From Alphaproteobacteria bacterium (GTDB taxonomy: Bacteria; Pseudomonadota; Alphaproteobacteria; Rhizobiales; Xanthobacteraceae): a stretch of DNA of 64,000 bases. The DNA lies in contig VGEP01000017.1 in assembly GCA_016869215.1 (NCBI GenBank), forward strand, positions 1-64,000. Direction: 5' to 3'. Made by a program: the position numbers and the translations under genes. Under the pieces are notes generated by a model. It was not told where the DNA came from. It worked only from the letters and a program-made list of their open reading frames with translations, and did not search any database. Shown piece by piece: positions 52,640-62,218 of this stretch (positions within the stretch are counted from its first letter, which is position 1; each line of letters opens with the position of its first letter).

Positions 52640-52746
52640 CCTATAGCGTTTTCAAGCGAAGTGGGTACCGGTTCGCGTCAAGAAAACGCGTCGAAACAAA
52701 AAGCTAGAGCCCGGCTTTGATTCCATCAAAGCCGGAAAGGCTCTAG
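52640..52746. repeat. Hyphomicrobiales-type intergenic repeat with strong hairpin
   Basis: The segment AAGCGAAGTGGGTACCGGTT then CGCGTCAAGAAAACGCGTCG is of a kind I recognise as repeated many times in Rhizobiales genomes. It ends in a perfect 11-bp hairpin CCGGCTTTGAT/ATCAAAGCCGG (52711-52735) enclosed by CTAGAGC/GCTCTAG (52704-52710, 52740-52746). The distal arm contains the stop codon of the dehydrogenase gene at 52743-52745. Confidence 0.75.
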
Positions 52747-53768
52747 CCGCGCGGCGTGCCCCATTTCGCGGTCCAGGCCGGCAGCACCGCCGGATTGACC
52801 ACGTAGCGCGGCGGCTTCCCCGCGAACACGCAGTCGAGATTATCCCGCGTCGCCACCTCCAGCGAATGATGCGCCTCGTAGGTGTGGCCGATCATGTGCG
52901 GGGTGAGGATCACGTTCGGCAGCGCGCGCAACGGGCTGTCCTTGGGCAAGGGCTCGACCTCGAAGCAGTCGAGCGCCGCCCCCGCGATGGCCTTGCGGGC
53001 GAGCGCATCCACGATTGCCGCCTCGTCGACGATAGCGCCGCGCGCGACGTTGATCAGGATCGCCGTGGGCTTCATCAGCTTGAGCCGCGCGGCGTTGACG
53101 AGACCGCGCGTCTCGGCGTTCAGGCTCGCCAGCACCACGACGATGTCGCTCGTCGCCATCAGCGTGTCGAGATCGGCGCGCTGCATCGGCGGCAACCCCG
53201 CAAGGTCCGCGTCGCGGCGCGCGGCGTATTGCAGCTTCGCGCCGAACGGCGCCAAGAGCCGCGCCGCCTCGCGGCCGATCTTGCCGAGCCCGATCATCCC
53301 CACGGTCTTGCCGCGCAACTGATGCGCCCGCAGCGGATCGGGCCGCGGCAGAAACTCGCGTAAGAGCCTCTGCGTGCCGTTGAAGTCGTAAAGCGCGGCG
53401 AGGATCAGCAGCACCGTGGCCTCGGCCATGCCGGTGACGTTGTCCGGCGTCTGGGCGTTGGCGACCACGATCGCATGGTCGGTCGCGGCCGGCTGATCGA
53501 CGCCCTCGACGCCGGTGATCGCCGACACGACGGCGCGCAGCCGCGGCGCACCCGCGAACATGGCCCGCGTCAATGGGAAGTTCGCCGCGCAAAGAAGAAC
53601 GTCGGCGCCGGCGAGCGGGTTATGCGCCTTGGCGAACGCTTCGCGGTCGGCATGACGCACGATGCGGTGCCCGGCCCTGGCGAGGTCGGCGCCGATGGCG
53701 TCGAACATGGAATTGTGGGTGTGCCAGCCGACGACGGCGACATTCAGGGACGAAGAGCCTTCAGCCAT
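52743..53768 (-). CDS. D-2-hydroxyacid dehydrogenase family protein
   Basis: 341 residues. The NAD-binding Rossmann motif is VGMIGLGKIGREAARLLAPF. The substrate-domain and catalytic segments include LINVARGAIVDEAAIVDALA (Arg), FEVEPLPKDSPLRALPNVIL (Glu) and TPHMIGHTYEAHHSL (His). It likely interconverts 2-oxo and D-2-hydroxy acids; phosphoglycerate dehydrogenase or glyoxylate reductase activity cannot be told apart. It is 9 bp downstream of recN on the same strand. Its TAG stop lies inside a dispersed repeat. Confidence 0.88.
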   Translation of the reverse strand: MAEGSSSLNVAVVGWHTHNSMFDAIGADLARAGHRIVRHADREAFAKAHNPLAGADVLLCAANFPLTRAMFAGAPRLRAVVSAITGVEGVDQPAATDHAIVVANAQTPDNVTGMAEATVLLILAALYDFNGTQRLLREFLPRPDPLRAHQLRGKTVGMIGLGKIGREAARLLAPFGAKLQYAARRDADLAGLPPMQRADLDTLMATSDIVVVLASLNAETRGLVNAARLKLMKPTAILINVARGAIVDEAAIVDALARKAIAGAALDCFEVEPLPKDSPLRALPNVILTPHMIGHTYEAHHSLEVATRDNLDCVFAGKPPRYVVNPAVLPAWTAKWGTPRG

Positions 53769-53777
53769 ACAAACGCC

Positions 53778-55451
53778 CTACCCCGCCGCCGCCCGGATCA
53801 GCTTCTCGGCTGCCGCGCGCGCCTCTTCGGTGATCTCCGCGCCCGCGAGCATGCGCGCGATCTCCTCGCGGCGGCGCGGGGCGGCCAGTTCGTTGACGCG
53901 CGTCGCCATGCGCTTGCCTTTGTCCATCGCGTCCTTGGTGATGAGGTAGTGCCGCGTGGCGCGGGCGGCGACCTGCGGCGCATGCGTGACGGTGACGACC
54001 TGCACCCGGCCGCCAAGACGCGCCAGCCGCACGCCGATGGCGTCGGCGACCGCCCCGCCGACGCCGGTGTCGATCTCGTCGAAAATAAGCGTCGGCGCCG
54101 AGCCGCGGTCGGCCAGCACCACCTTCAGCGCCAGCAGGAACCGCGCCAGTTCGCCGCCGGAGGCGACCTTCATCAGCGGGCCCGGCCGCGTGCCGGGATT
54201 GGTCTGGACCCAGAACTCGACCCGGTCGATGCCGCCGGGCCCCGCACCCGCAGCGTCGCTTTCGATCTGGGTGGAGAACTTCGCGCGTTCGAGCTTGAGC
54301 GGCTTCAGCTCGCCGTTGACCGCCTTGTCGAGCCTGTCGGCGGCCTTCTTGCGCGCCGCCGACAGCTTTTGCGCAGCGGCATCGTATCGCTTGCCGGCAT
54401 CGCGCGCGGCCTGCTCCAGCGCCTTCAGCCGCTCCGCGCCAGCGTCGATCAGCGACAGATCGGCGGCGTAGCGCACGGCGAGTGCGTTGAGATTGTCGAC
54501 CGGCGAATTGTATTTGCGGCCCGCGGCGCGCAGCGCGAACAGCCGCTCCTCGATCCGCTCCAGCTCGTGCGGATTGTGGTCGGCGGCGCGCAGCGCCGCT
54601 TCGAGATGGCCGCGCGCCTCGTCGAGCGCGGTCAGCGCCGCGTCGATCGACTTCACCGCGGGCTCGACCAGCGCCGGCGCCTGGGTCCCGCGCCGCTCCA
54701 GCCGCCGCACGGCTGCCGACAGGCTTGCGACCGGCGCGCCCGGCCCCGCCACCGCCTCGTGCGCCTCGCGGAGGTCGCCCGCGATCTTCTCGGCCTGCAT
54801 CATCGAGGCGCGGCGGTCGGCAAGCTGGGTTTCCTCGCCGGCCTCGGGCGCGAGCTTGCGCAATTCCTCGGACGCATGCCGCAGCCAGTCGGCTTCGCGC
54901 GCCGCGCGCTCGATCTCGGCGCGATGAGTCTCGACCGCGCCCTCCGCGTCGCGCCGTTCGGCCCACAATTTCGACAACGCCGAGGCGTCGTCTTCCAGCC
55001 CGCCATAAGCATCGAGCAGGCGGCGGTGGGTCGCGGCATCGACCAGCGCTCGCGCGTCGTGCTGGCCGTGGATCTCGACCAGCGCCGCGCCCAGTGCCTG
55101 CAAGGCCTGCACGCTGACCGGCTGGTCGTTGACGAAGGCGCGGGTGCGGCCGTCGGCGAACTGCACGCGGCGCAGGATCAGCGCCTCGTCGGCGGCGATG
55201 TCGGCCTCCGCCAGCAGGGCGCGCGCCGGGTGTTTCGGCGGCAGCTCGAACATGGCCGTGACCTGGCCCTGCTCGGCGCCCTGGCGCACCAGCGTGGCGT
55301 CGCCGCGCGCGCCCAAGGCGAGCGCAAAGGCGTCGAGCAGGATCGACTTGCCCGCGCCGGTCTCGCCGGTCAGCGCAGACAGGCCCTTCGCGAAATCGAT
55401 ATCGAGCCGGTCGATCAGCACGATGTCACGGATCGAGAGCCGGGCCAGCAT
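53778..55451 (-). CDS. recN: DNA repair protein RecN
   Basis: 557 residues from ATG 55451, where the family start MLARLSIRDIVLIDRLDIDF lies. SMC-like ATPase: Walker A LTGETGAGKSILLDAF (about 30-45), the Q-loop/hinge-side VEIHGQHDARALVD, a long coiled coil (about 155-370), the signature MKVASGGELARFLLALKVVL and Walker B PTLIFDEIDTGVGGAVA. It binds DNA ends in double-strand break repair. It is on the same strand as bamD, lpxC and ftsZ, a conserved alphaproteobacterial order. A short repeat lies in the recN-bamD gap. Confidence 0.95.
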   Translation of the reverse strand: MLARLSIRDIVLIDRLDIDFAKGLSALTGETGAGKSILLDAFALALGARGDATLVRQGAEQGQVTAMFELPPKHPARALLAEADIAADEALILRRVQFADGRTRAFVNDQPVSVQALQALGAALVEIHGQHDARALVDAATHRRLLDAYGGLEDDASALSKLWAERRDAEGAVETHRAEIERAAREADWLRHASEELRKLAPEAGEETQLADRRASMMQAEKIAGDLREAHEAVAGPGAPVASLSAAVRRLERRGTQAPALVEPAVKSIDAALTALDEARGHLEAALRAADHNPHELERIEERLFALRAAGRKYNSPVDNLNALAVRYAADLSLIDAGAERLKALEQAARDAGKRYDAAAQKLSAARKKAADRLDKAVNGELKPLKLERAKFSTQIESDAAGAGPGGIDRVEFWVQTNPGTRPGPLMKVASGGELARFLLALKVVLADRGSAPTLIFDEIDTGVGGAVADAIGVRLARLGGRVQVVTVTHAPQVAARATRHYLITKDAMDKGKRMATRVNELAAPRRREEIARMLAGAEITEEARAAAEKLIRAAAG

Positions 55452-55541
55452 GGCCGCACCTTCGGTCGCGGCCGCAGTCGGCGGGCCGCCGGTTCTTGAC
55501 GAAGCCGCCAAGCACTAAAGACGTGAATGGCCGGGTCAAGA

Positions 55542-55572
55542 GGGCGTACACGCCCGTCTTCGACGGGCTATG
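55542..55572 (+). repeat. Short hairpin repeat between recN and bamD
   Basis: 31 bp with hairpin GCCCGTC-TTC-GACGGGC. It matches the reverse complement of 25851-25881 at 30 of 31 positions. It may serve as terminator or transcript stabiliser after bamD, which ends just beyond it at 55605. Confidence 0.65.
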
Positions 55573-55604
55573 CCCGGCCGCGGCGATGTGGACAGAAGCG
55601 GAAG

Positions 55605-56486
55605 CTATCGCGAGCCGATACGCAGGCCGCGGAATGCGCGGCTGATCCAGGAGCCGCGGTTTTCGGTGGGTTCGAGCCCGCCGGACCGCACCAGCCGGTA
55701 GGCGTCCGCATACCAGCGGCTGTCCGGGAAATTGTGGCCGAGCACCGCCGCCGCGGTCTGCGCCTCGCTGACGATGCCGAGCGCCATGTAGGATTCGGTC
55801 AGCCGCATCAGCGCCTCTTCGACGTGCCGCGTGGTCTGGTACTGCGTGACCACGATCTTGAAGCGGTTGATCGCCCCGGTGAAATCCTTCCGCTGCTGAT
55901 AGTAGCGGCCGACCATCATTTCCTTGCCGGCAAGCTGGTCGCGGGCGACCTCGATCTTGCGCCGGGCGCTGTTTGCATACTCGCTGTCGGGATACTTGCG
56001 GACCACCTCATCCAGCGCGGCGATCGCGCGCTCGGTTCGGGCCTGATCGCGGCTGATGTCCGGGATTTGATCGTAGAACGACGACCCGATCAGGAAATGC
56101 GCATAGGCCGCGTCCGGGCTTCCCGGATGCAGGGTGACGTAGCGCCGCGCCGAGGCGATCGACTCGTCGTATTCCTTCGCCTCGTAGTTGGCGTAGGCCG
56201 ACATCAGGAGCGACTTGCGCGCCCAGTCGGAATAGGGGTGCTGCCGCTCGACCTCCTGAAACTTCTTGGCTGCGTCCTTGTAGTCCTTGCGCTGGTTGAG
56301 GATGTAGACGCCCTCGTTGTAGAGCTTGTCGGCCGGTTCGTCGGCCACGACCTCGTCCTTGCTGCCGAACAGATTGCCGAGGCTGCCGCAGCCGGCAAGC
56401 GGAACCGCAAGCAAGGCCAGCACGAGCACCCGCCGAAACGGCGCCTGCCAAGCTGGAAGCAGCGATGGATGCCGACGCAACAGCAT
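55605..56486 (-). CDS. bamD: Outer-membrane assembly lipoprotein BamD
   Basis: 293 residues from ATG 56486. The lipoprotein signal VLVLALLAVPLAGCGSLGNL places the lipidated Cys at 33. TPR-like repeats follow (ADKLYNEGVYILNQRKDYKD, QEVERQHPYSDWARKSLLMS, then SPDAAYAHFLIGSSFYDQIP). BamD is the essential partner of BamA in inserting beta-barrel proteins into the outer membrane. Its position between lpxC and recN is the conserved one. Extra in-frame sequence before the ATG at 56486 is not conserved. Confidence 0.95.
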   Translation of the reverse strand: MLLRRHPSLLPAWQAPFRRVLVLALLAVPLAGCGSLGNLFGSKDEVVADEPADKLYNEGVYILNQRKDYKDAAKKFQEVERQHPYSDWARKSLLMSAYANYEAKEYDESIASARRYVTLHPGSPDAAYAHFLIGSSFYDQIPDISRDQARTERAIAALDEVVRKYPDSEYANSARRKIEVARDQLAGKEMMVGRYYQQRKDFTGAINRFKIVVTQYQTTRHVEEALMRLTESYMALGIVSEAQTAAAVLGHNFPDSRWYADAYRLVRSGGLEPTENRGSWISRAFRGLRIGSR

Positions 56487-56589
56487 GCGGTGCGAAGTTC
56501 CCCCGGAGAGTCCCCTAGGACGTCTTCCTAGTTGAAAAGAATTGGTTGTCCAAGTGTTTAAGCCGACAATCGGCCCGGATTGTGGCGGC

Positions 56590-57567
56590 TCAGGACACGT
56601 CCGGCCCGTAGGCCGGCGCCACCAGCCCGATCGCCACGTCGGCATGGCCGCGGACCGCACGGCGCGGCGCGTCCACCCGGACATCCTGCGCCTCGATCGC
56701 CTTCCAGGCCGACGCATCGGCCATCAAGGCGGACAGGACCGCATGGTTCAGCTTGTGGCCGCCGCGCACGGACCGATAGAGGCCGAGCAGCGGCGCACCG
56801 GCCAGCGCCAGATCGCCGAGCGCATCGAGCGCCTTGTGGCGCGCGAACTCGTCGGCAAAACGCAAGCCCTCCGGATTGAGCACGCGGTCCTCGGTGACGA
56901 CCAGCGTGTTCTCGAACGACGCACCGAGCGCGTAGCCGGCGTTCCACAGCTTGGCCACGTCGCGCATGAAGCCGAAGGTGCGCGCCCGCGCCAGTTCGTT
57001 CCGGAACGTGTCGGGGTCGAGATCGAGCGCCACGCCCTGGCGGCCAATCAGCGGATGATCGAACTCGATATCGAGTTCGATGCGGAAACCCTGCGAATGC
57101 GGGCGCAGCTCGCCGTAAGCGCCGTCCATCGCAACGCGCACCGGCTTGAGCACCTGGATGTAACGGCGCGGCGCGGCCAGCGTCACGATGCCGGCACGCT
57201 CGACGGCCTCCACGAACGGCGCGGCGCTGCCGTCCATGATCGGAACCTCAGGCCCGTCGATCTCGATCACGGCGTTATCGACGCCCAGGCCCGACAGCGC
57301 GGCGAGCACATGTTCGGCAGTGGAGCAAAGCGGACCCGAGGCGTCGCCGAGAACGGTCGCGAATTCGGTCGCGGTCACTGCACGCACGTCGGCGCGGATT
57401 TCACGGTCGGGACGGCCGTCGCTGCCACAGCGCACGAAGACGATTCCGGTGTTGGCGGCGGCGGGCAACAGGGTCAGCGTCGCGGCATGTCCGGAATGGA
57501 CGCCGATCCCGCTGACCGCGGCCTGACTGCGCAGCGTGGTCTGCCTGGCCGCCTTCATCGGTCGCAC
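56590..57567 (-). CDS. lpxC: UDP-3-O-acyl-N-acetylglucosamine deacetylase
   Basis: 325 residues. Catalytic zinc ligands and acids are visible: STAEHVLAALSGLGVDN (His), FARHKALDALGDLALAG (His, Asp) and RGGHKLNHAVLSAL (catalytic His). The start QTTLRSQAAVSGIGVHSGHA is the family's N-terminal strand. It performs the committed step of lipid A synthesis in the cytoplasm. M4 is an alternative start. A 443-bp gap with a hairpin separates it from ftsZ upstream. Confidence 0.96.
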   Translation of the reverse strand: MRPMKAARQTTLRSQAAVSGIGVHSGHAATLTLLPAAANTGIVFVRCGSDGRPDREIRADVRAVTATEFATVLGDASGPLCSTAEHVLAALSGLGVDNAVIEIDGPEVPIMDGSAAPFVEAVERAGIVTLAAPRRYIQVLKPVRVAMDGAYGELRPHSQGFRIELDIEFDHPLIGRQGVALDLDPDTFRNELARARTFGFMRDVAKLWNAGYALGASFENTLVVTEDRVLNPEGLRFADEFARHKALDALGDLALAGAPLLGLYRSVRGGHKLNHAVLSALMADASAWKAIEAQDVRVDAPRRAVRGHADVAIGLVAPAYGPDVS

Positions 57568-58010
57568 TGCACGCTCATCGGATCGATTGCACGCATAGCG
57601 TGCTGCCCCTGAGGATCCCGTATTCCCATTTTTCGCCGGGAACCGTAGGAAGGCGGCGTTCTGAAACGCGCCACGACCCCCACCGAAACCGCCGAAAAAC
57701 CCCTAATCCGAAGAAGACTTTAACTTCGGATCGAATCAGCGCCAATTCACGCTTTCTTACCGACTGTTACCTCCAAATCGCCGCAATGCGGCCCAATCCG
57801 AGGCCTCGCAAACCGCAACTGCGGCGGACAACGGAACCATCAAAGCACAACGGGCGCCCGCGGACCACGACGCAGACGCCCACAACTCGAAATCAGTATG
57901 CTGAATCAGCGACTTGGCTAACGCGCCGAATCGCCCTCGGACGATTACGGTTGGCTTGCGAAGCGGGATCCCGTCTGCCGGAGACGGAACCCCGCTCAAG
58001 AGCCGGCCGG
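57568..58010. other. ftsZ-lpxC intergenic region
   Basis: 443 bp without a convincing gene. Frames here give low-complexity sequence. It contains the hairpin at 57963-57995 just after ftsZ, a small CCGAAG/CTTCGG hairpin (57708-57729), and presumably an lpxC promoter. Confidence 0.5.
57963..57995 (-). terminator. Hairpin after ftsZ
   Basis: 14-bp arms (57963-57976 and 57982-57995) pair at 12 positions around loop GCCGG, 16 bp beyond the ftsZ stop on the minus strand. No T-run follows, so it may be an attenuating or stabilising hairpin. Confidence 0.5.
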
Positions 58011-59840
58011 TCAGTTCGCCTGCCGGCGCAGGAAGGCCGGAATTTCCAGCTGATCGTCTTCCACAGGCTTGTGCACAGGCGGCGCCTGACGGCCGTGGAT
58101 ATCGAGCCCTTGCGGGGCCGGCTGCTGCCGCTTGGCGTATTCCGAAACCGGATCGGGCGCGCGCGGCGGCGCCGGACGCACGGGCAGCGGCGGAGCCGCC
58201 GGCCGTTGCGCCTGGGGAACGGCGCTGTCCTCGCCGTCGCGGCGGCCGAGCCCGACCTGGGCCAGGCGCTGCAACAGCGACAGGCGCTGCTTCTCCGGGC
58301 CGGATTCGGCCTGCTCGCCGCGACGGGCCCGGATTTCGTTCTGCGCCGGGATCGGCAGTTCGTCGATCCGCGGCATCCGCGGCCCGCGCGTCGGCATCCG
58401 TTCGGCCTGCGGCGGGATGAACGTCTTGGGCGCCATCTCCTGCGCCGCCGGCTCGTGCTGCGGTTGCTCGATGAACACCGGCTGCCTCGGCGCGATCGGA
58501 CGCACCGTCACCTCTCCGGGCCCCGCCGGGGGCAGAACCGCCGCGGCGACGGCCGCGGCCGCGTCCAGTTCAAACGAGGGCCGCGGCTGCGGCTGATGCT
58601 GGACATGGGCTTGCGGCTGGGCCTGCGGCTGCGCCTGGAACTGCGGCTGATGCTGAACATGCGCCTGCGGCTGGGCATGCGGTTGCGGCTGCAACGGCGG
58701 CTGGTGCTGCTGCTGCGGTTGCTGCTGGACCGGCGGAGCGGCGGGCGCCGCGGCGCGCGGCGGCGGCGCGTCGCTACGCTCGAGCCGTTCGGCCAACCGC
58801 TGGGTGTCGGCGCGCAGCTTGCTCGTCAAATCGGAGAGCCGGCTGTCCTGCGCCGGCCGCGTCGCGGCCATGGCGGCGTGGTCGATGCCGGTCGCCACCA
58901 CCGAAACGCGGATGATGCCTTCGAGGCTTTCGTCGAAGGTCGCGCCGACGATGATGTTGGCGTCCTGATCGACCTCCTCGCGAATGCGGGTCGCGGCCTC
59001 GTCGACCTCATAGAGCGTGAGGTCCTTGCCGCCGGTGATCGAGATCAGCAAGCCCCGCGCGCCCTTCATCGACACGTCGTCGATCAGCGGGTTGGCGATC
59101 GCGGCCTCGGCCGAGCGCAGCGCGCGCTTCTCGCCGGACGCCTCGCCGGTTCCCATCATCGCCTTGCCCATCTCGCGCATGATCGAGCGGACGTCGGCGA
59201 AGTCGAGATTGATCAGGCCCTCTTTCACCATCAGGTCGGTGATGCAGGCCACGCCCGAGTAGAGCACCTGGTCCGCCATCGCGAAGGCGTCGGCGAAGGT
59301 GGTCTTCTCGTTCGCCACCCGGAACAGATTCTGGTTCGGGATGATGATCTGGGTGTCGACGCACTTCTGCAGTTCCGCGATGCCGGCCTCCGCGAAGCGC
59401 ATCCGGCGCTGGCCCTCGAAGTGGAACGGCTTGGTGACGACGCCGACGGTGAGGATGCCCATCTCCTTGGCGACGCGCGCCACGACCGGAGCGGCGCCGG
59501 TGCCGGTGCCGCCGCCCATGCCGGCGGTGACGAACACCATGTGCGCGCCCGACAGATGATCGCGGATTTCGTCGATCACCTCTTCGGCGGCGGCTCGCCC
59601 GACGTCGGGTTGCGATCCCGCGCCGAGGCCCTCGGTGACCTGCACGCCCATCTGGATGACGCGCTCGGCCTTCGAGGTGGTCAGGGCCTGGGCGTCAGTG
59701 TTGGCGACGACGAAGTCGACCCCCTGAAGCCCGGCCACGATCATGTTGTTGACGGCGTTGCCGCCGGCACCACCGACGCCGAACACGGTCAACCGCGGCT
59801 TCAACTCGCGGATGTCGGGAATCTTCAGGTTAATGCTCAT
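58011..59840 (-). CDS. ftsZ: Cell division GTPase FtsZ with long Q/P-rich linker
   Basis: 609 residues, longer than the usual ~390 because of the C-terminal linker, as in other alphaproteobacteria. The tubulin-like core shows [13 protein letters not shown], the GTP-binding [20 protein letters not shown] and the T7 loop region [11 protein letters not shown]. The linker (about 330-590) is Gln/Pro/His-rich with [10 protein letters not shown]-type repeats. The end [15 protein letters not shown] is the conserved peptide that binds FtsA and other division proteins. It forms the Z-ring. ftsA lies upstream after 99 bp. Confidence 0.97.
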   Translation of the reverse strand: MSINLKIPDIRELKPRLTVFGVGGAGGNAVNNMIVAGLQGVDFVVANTDAQALTTSKAERVIQMGVQVTEGLGAGSQPDVGRAAAEEVIDEIRDHLSGAHMVFVTAGMGGGTGTGAAPVVARVAKEMGILTVGVVTKPFHFEGQRRMRFAEAGIAELQKCVDTQIIIPNQNLFRVANEKTTFADAFAMADQVLYSGVACITDLMVKEGLINLDFADVRSIMREMGKAMMGTGEASGEKRALRSAEAAIANPLIDDVSMKGARGLLISITGGKDLTLYEVDEAATRIREEVDQDANIIVGATFDESLEGIIRVSVVATGIDHAAMAATRPAQDSRLSDLTSKLRADTQRLAERLERSDAPPPRAAAPAAPPVQQQPQQQHQPPLQPQPHAQPQAHVQHQPQFQAQPQAQPQAHVQHQPQPRPSFELDAAAAVAAAVLPPAGPGEVTVRPIAPRQPVFIEQPQHEPAAQEMAPKTFIPPQAERMPTRGPRMPRIDELPIPAQNEIRARRGEQAESGPEKQRLSLLQRLAQVGLGRRDGEDSAVPQAQRPAAPPLPVRPAPPRAPDPVSEYAKRQQPAPQGLDIHGRQAPPVHKPVEDDQLEIPAFLRRQAN

Positions 59841-59939
59841 GATTGCCTCTTGCTTGGGCGCGCGTCGCGCGACGCCGCCAGGTCGAGCCGGTCCGGCACC
59901 GGCCGAATTGGAAACTTGGGGTGAACGCGGGGTGGGTCA

Positions 59940-61256
59940 TCAGAAGCTCTCCCGAAGCCATCGTCCGACCCGGGCGATGTAGCCCGTTCCTGTCATCAGC
60001 TGCCGCGTTTTCCGCGGTTCGAAATGTTCGAGATGCGCAACCTGCGGATAGACCAGCAGGCCCGCCGCGACGGCGAACGCCGGCCCCTTGGCCGCCTCCG
60101 GCAGCCCCGAGATTCCGAGCGGCCGTCCGATGCGGACGGGACGGTTCAGAATGCGCGAGGCGAGTTCGGGCAGGCCGGTGAGCTGGCTCGCTCCGCCGGT
60201 CAGGACGGCGCGCGCGCGCGGCTCGGCCGCGAACGGCGACGCGGCAAGGCGGTCGCGGACCATTTCGAGAATCTCCTCGACCCTCGGTTTGATGATGCGC
60301 ACCAGACTCGCACGCGATACGAATTGCGGCGGTTCGCGTTCGTCGTCGCCGACGGACGGCACCGTGATCATGTCGCGTTCGTCCGACCCTCCCGCGAGCA
60401 CGCTGCCGTGGAGCGTTTTGATTCGCTCGGCGTCAGAGATACGGGCGTTCAGGCCGCGTGCCAAGTCCGATGTGATGTGGTTGCCGCCGAGCGCGAAGCC
60501 GTCGGCGTGCACGAACCGTCCGCCGGAGAACACCGCTGTCGTGGTCGTGCCCGCGCCGAGATCGATCAGGGCCGCGCCGATATCGGCCTCGTCGTCGGCG
60601 AGCACGCTCAGGCCGGCCACATAGGGCGCGGCCACCATGGTTTCGAGTTCGAGGTGGCAGCGTTCGACCGCCAGCATGATATTGCGCGCGGCTGCGACGT
60701 CCGCAGTCACCACGTGCATGTCGACGCCGAATTCGCGCGCCAACATGCCGCGCGGCTCGCCGACCCCGCGCACGCCGTCGAGCGAGAAGCCCATCGGCAG
60801 CGAGTGCAGGACCACGCGTCCGGAGCGCACCGAATGGTGGCAGCCCGCGGCCAGCGCGCGGGCAATGTCGCCGTCGGTCACGCTCGAACCCGCGACATTG
60901 ACCTTCACGGCGTAGAATTCGCTCGCCGGCCGCCCGGACGACAGCGACACCACGACCGATTCAAGCTGCACCGAAGCTTCGCGCTCGGCGATGTCGACGG
61001 CGTGGCGCAGGGCCTCCTCGACCTCGGTGAGGTTAACCACGGCGCCGCTCTTGATGCCGCGCGCCTCGGTGTGGCCGACGCCCAGGATTTCCACGCCATG
61101 GCTGCGCCGGCGCAGGACCTCCTGCGGCGACTGCGGCTTCAACCGCGCGATCGTGCAGACGATCTTGCTGGTGCCGATGTCGAGCGCAGCGACGATGGCC
61201 GAGCGGCGCGGCGACACCGGCTTCATCTTCGGTGTATGGCCGGCGTCGAACTTCAT
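59940..61256 (-). CDS. ftsA: Cell division protein FtsA
   Basis: 438 residues of actin-like fold: phosphate-1 loop AALDIGTSKIVCTIARLKPQ, SHS2-containing 1C region (VNLTEVEEALRHAVDIAERE), phosphate-2 ALIDLGAGTTTTAVFSGGRF and adenosine motif RAVLTGGASQLTGLPELA. The C-terminal amphipathic membrane-targeting helix appears as GYIARVGRWLRESF. It tethers FtsZ filaments to the membrane. Its start overlaps the ftsQ stop by 4 bp. Confidence 0.96.
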   Translation of the reverse strand: MKFDAGHTPKMKPVSPRRSAIVAALDIGTSKIVCTIARLKPQSPQEVLRRRSHGVEILGVGHTEARGIKSGAVVNLTEVEEALRHAVDIAEREASVQLESVVVSLSSGRPASEFYAVKVNVAGSSVTDGDIARALAAGCHHSVRSGRVVLHSLPMGFSLDGVRGVGEPRGMLAREFGVDMHVVTADVAAARNIMLAVERCHLELETMVAAPYVAGLSVLADDEADIGAALIDLGAGTTTTAVFSGGRFVHADGFALGGNHITSDLARGLNARISDAERIKTLHGSVLAGGSDERDMITVPSVGDDEREPPQFVSRASLVRIIKPRVEEILEMVRDRLAASPFAAEPRARAVLTGGASQLTGLPELASRILNRPVRIGRPLGISGLPEAAKGPAFAVAAGLLVYPQVAHLEHFEPRKTRQLMTGTGYIARVGRWLRESF

Positions 61257-62218
61257 GCGCTGCCGCCCTTCTTCTTGGGCTTCAGGTCTTTGATCGTCTC
61301 ATCGCGCGCCGCCCAGGCCTCGTCCGACAGCCGCACGGTCACCCGGTCGGGCAGCCGCAGGTCGATGACGGAGACGTCGCGGGACAGAAGTTTCTTGTCG
61401 CGGTCGAGCTTGACGAGCGTGTCCAGCGCCTGCGCGACGCCGGTTTCCGGCAGGCGGATGTCGATGCCGCTTTCGAGCTTGAGATTCCAGCGCCGCTCCG
61501 CGACCAGGATCGCGGCGCGCATCTGGCCGCGCACCTGCGGATAGGCGTCGAGCACAGCGAGGAAAGCCTTCGCCTTGACCTCGGCGCCGGCGCCGACCAC
61601 GAGCGGAAGCTGTGCAAAGCGGCGGCTGAAATGAGGTTCCAGCACGGTGCCGTCGCCGGAGATCACCGTCAGCTTGCCGTCCCTCTGCCACAGCGCGAAC
61701 GCCTCGCGCTCGGTCACCGCAACATGCAGGCGGCCGGGATAGAGCTTGAGCACCGTCGCCGCCGAGATCCACGGATTGTCCAGGAGTCGCGCACGAGCAT
61801 CGGCGACGTTCAGGAACAGGAGCGAGGTGCGGCCGGTGACGCCGGCGGTGGTGAGGATTTCCTCGCGCGTCATCTGCCGGTTGCCGGCGAGCGCAATGGT
61901 GGAGATGCGGAAACCGGCAAGATTGGCCGCGGCGTCGCGCCAGTCGCGCAGTTCGTCGGCGACTGCAGGCAGATGGCCGCCGCGCACGGCGCCAAAGGCC
62001 GCACTCGCCAGCACGAAGGCCATCACAGCCATCATGCCGCTCCCGCGCGGAACCTGGACGTTGCGCAGCGGCAGCAGGTAGCGGCGCACGGTCCGCTCCA
62101 CCCGCGTGCGGGCCAGATTCCAACGCGTGCGCGCGCGCCGAGACGCCGGCGCCGCGCCGGCCCACGCGCGCGGTTCCGCGCCCGTCACCGGTTCAGCGAT
62201 GCGTCCTCGGCCATCCAT
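61253..62218 (-). CDS. ftsQ: Cell division protein FtsQ
   Basis: 321 residues. A basic cytoplasmic N-terminus of ~60 residues precedes one membrane helix (GMMAVMAFVLASAAFGAV) and the POTRA domain (FRISTIALAGNRQMTREEIL). The beta domain begins PWISAATVLKLYPGRLHVAV with TEREAFALWQRDGKL. It links the early and late divisome in the periplasm. The chosen ATG (62218) overlaps ddl by 34 bp. A later start is possible but would shorten only the variable tail. Confidence 0.92.
   Translation of the reverse strand: MDGRGRIAEPVTGAEPRAWAGAAPASRRARTRWNLARTRVERTVRRYLLPLRNVQVPRGSGMMAVMAFVLASAAFGAVRGGHLPAVADELRDWRDAAANLAGFRISTIALAGNRQMTREEILTTAGVTGRTSLLFLNVADARARLLDNPWISAATVLKLYPGRLHVAVTEREAFALWQRDGKLTVISGDGTVLEPHFSRRFAQLPLVVGAGAEVKAKAFLAVLDAYPQVRGQMRAAILVAERRWNLKLESGIDIRLPETGVAQALDTLVKLDRDKKLLSRDVSVIDLRLPDRVTVRLSDEAWAARDETIKDLKPKKKGGSA

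Noticed and set aside
53475-55499. Plus-strand open frame of 674 codons
   Set aside because: It is the antisense shadow of recN and shows no protein family features.
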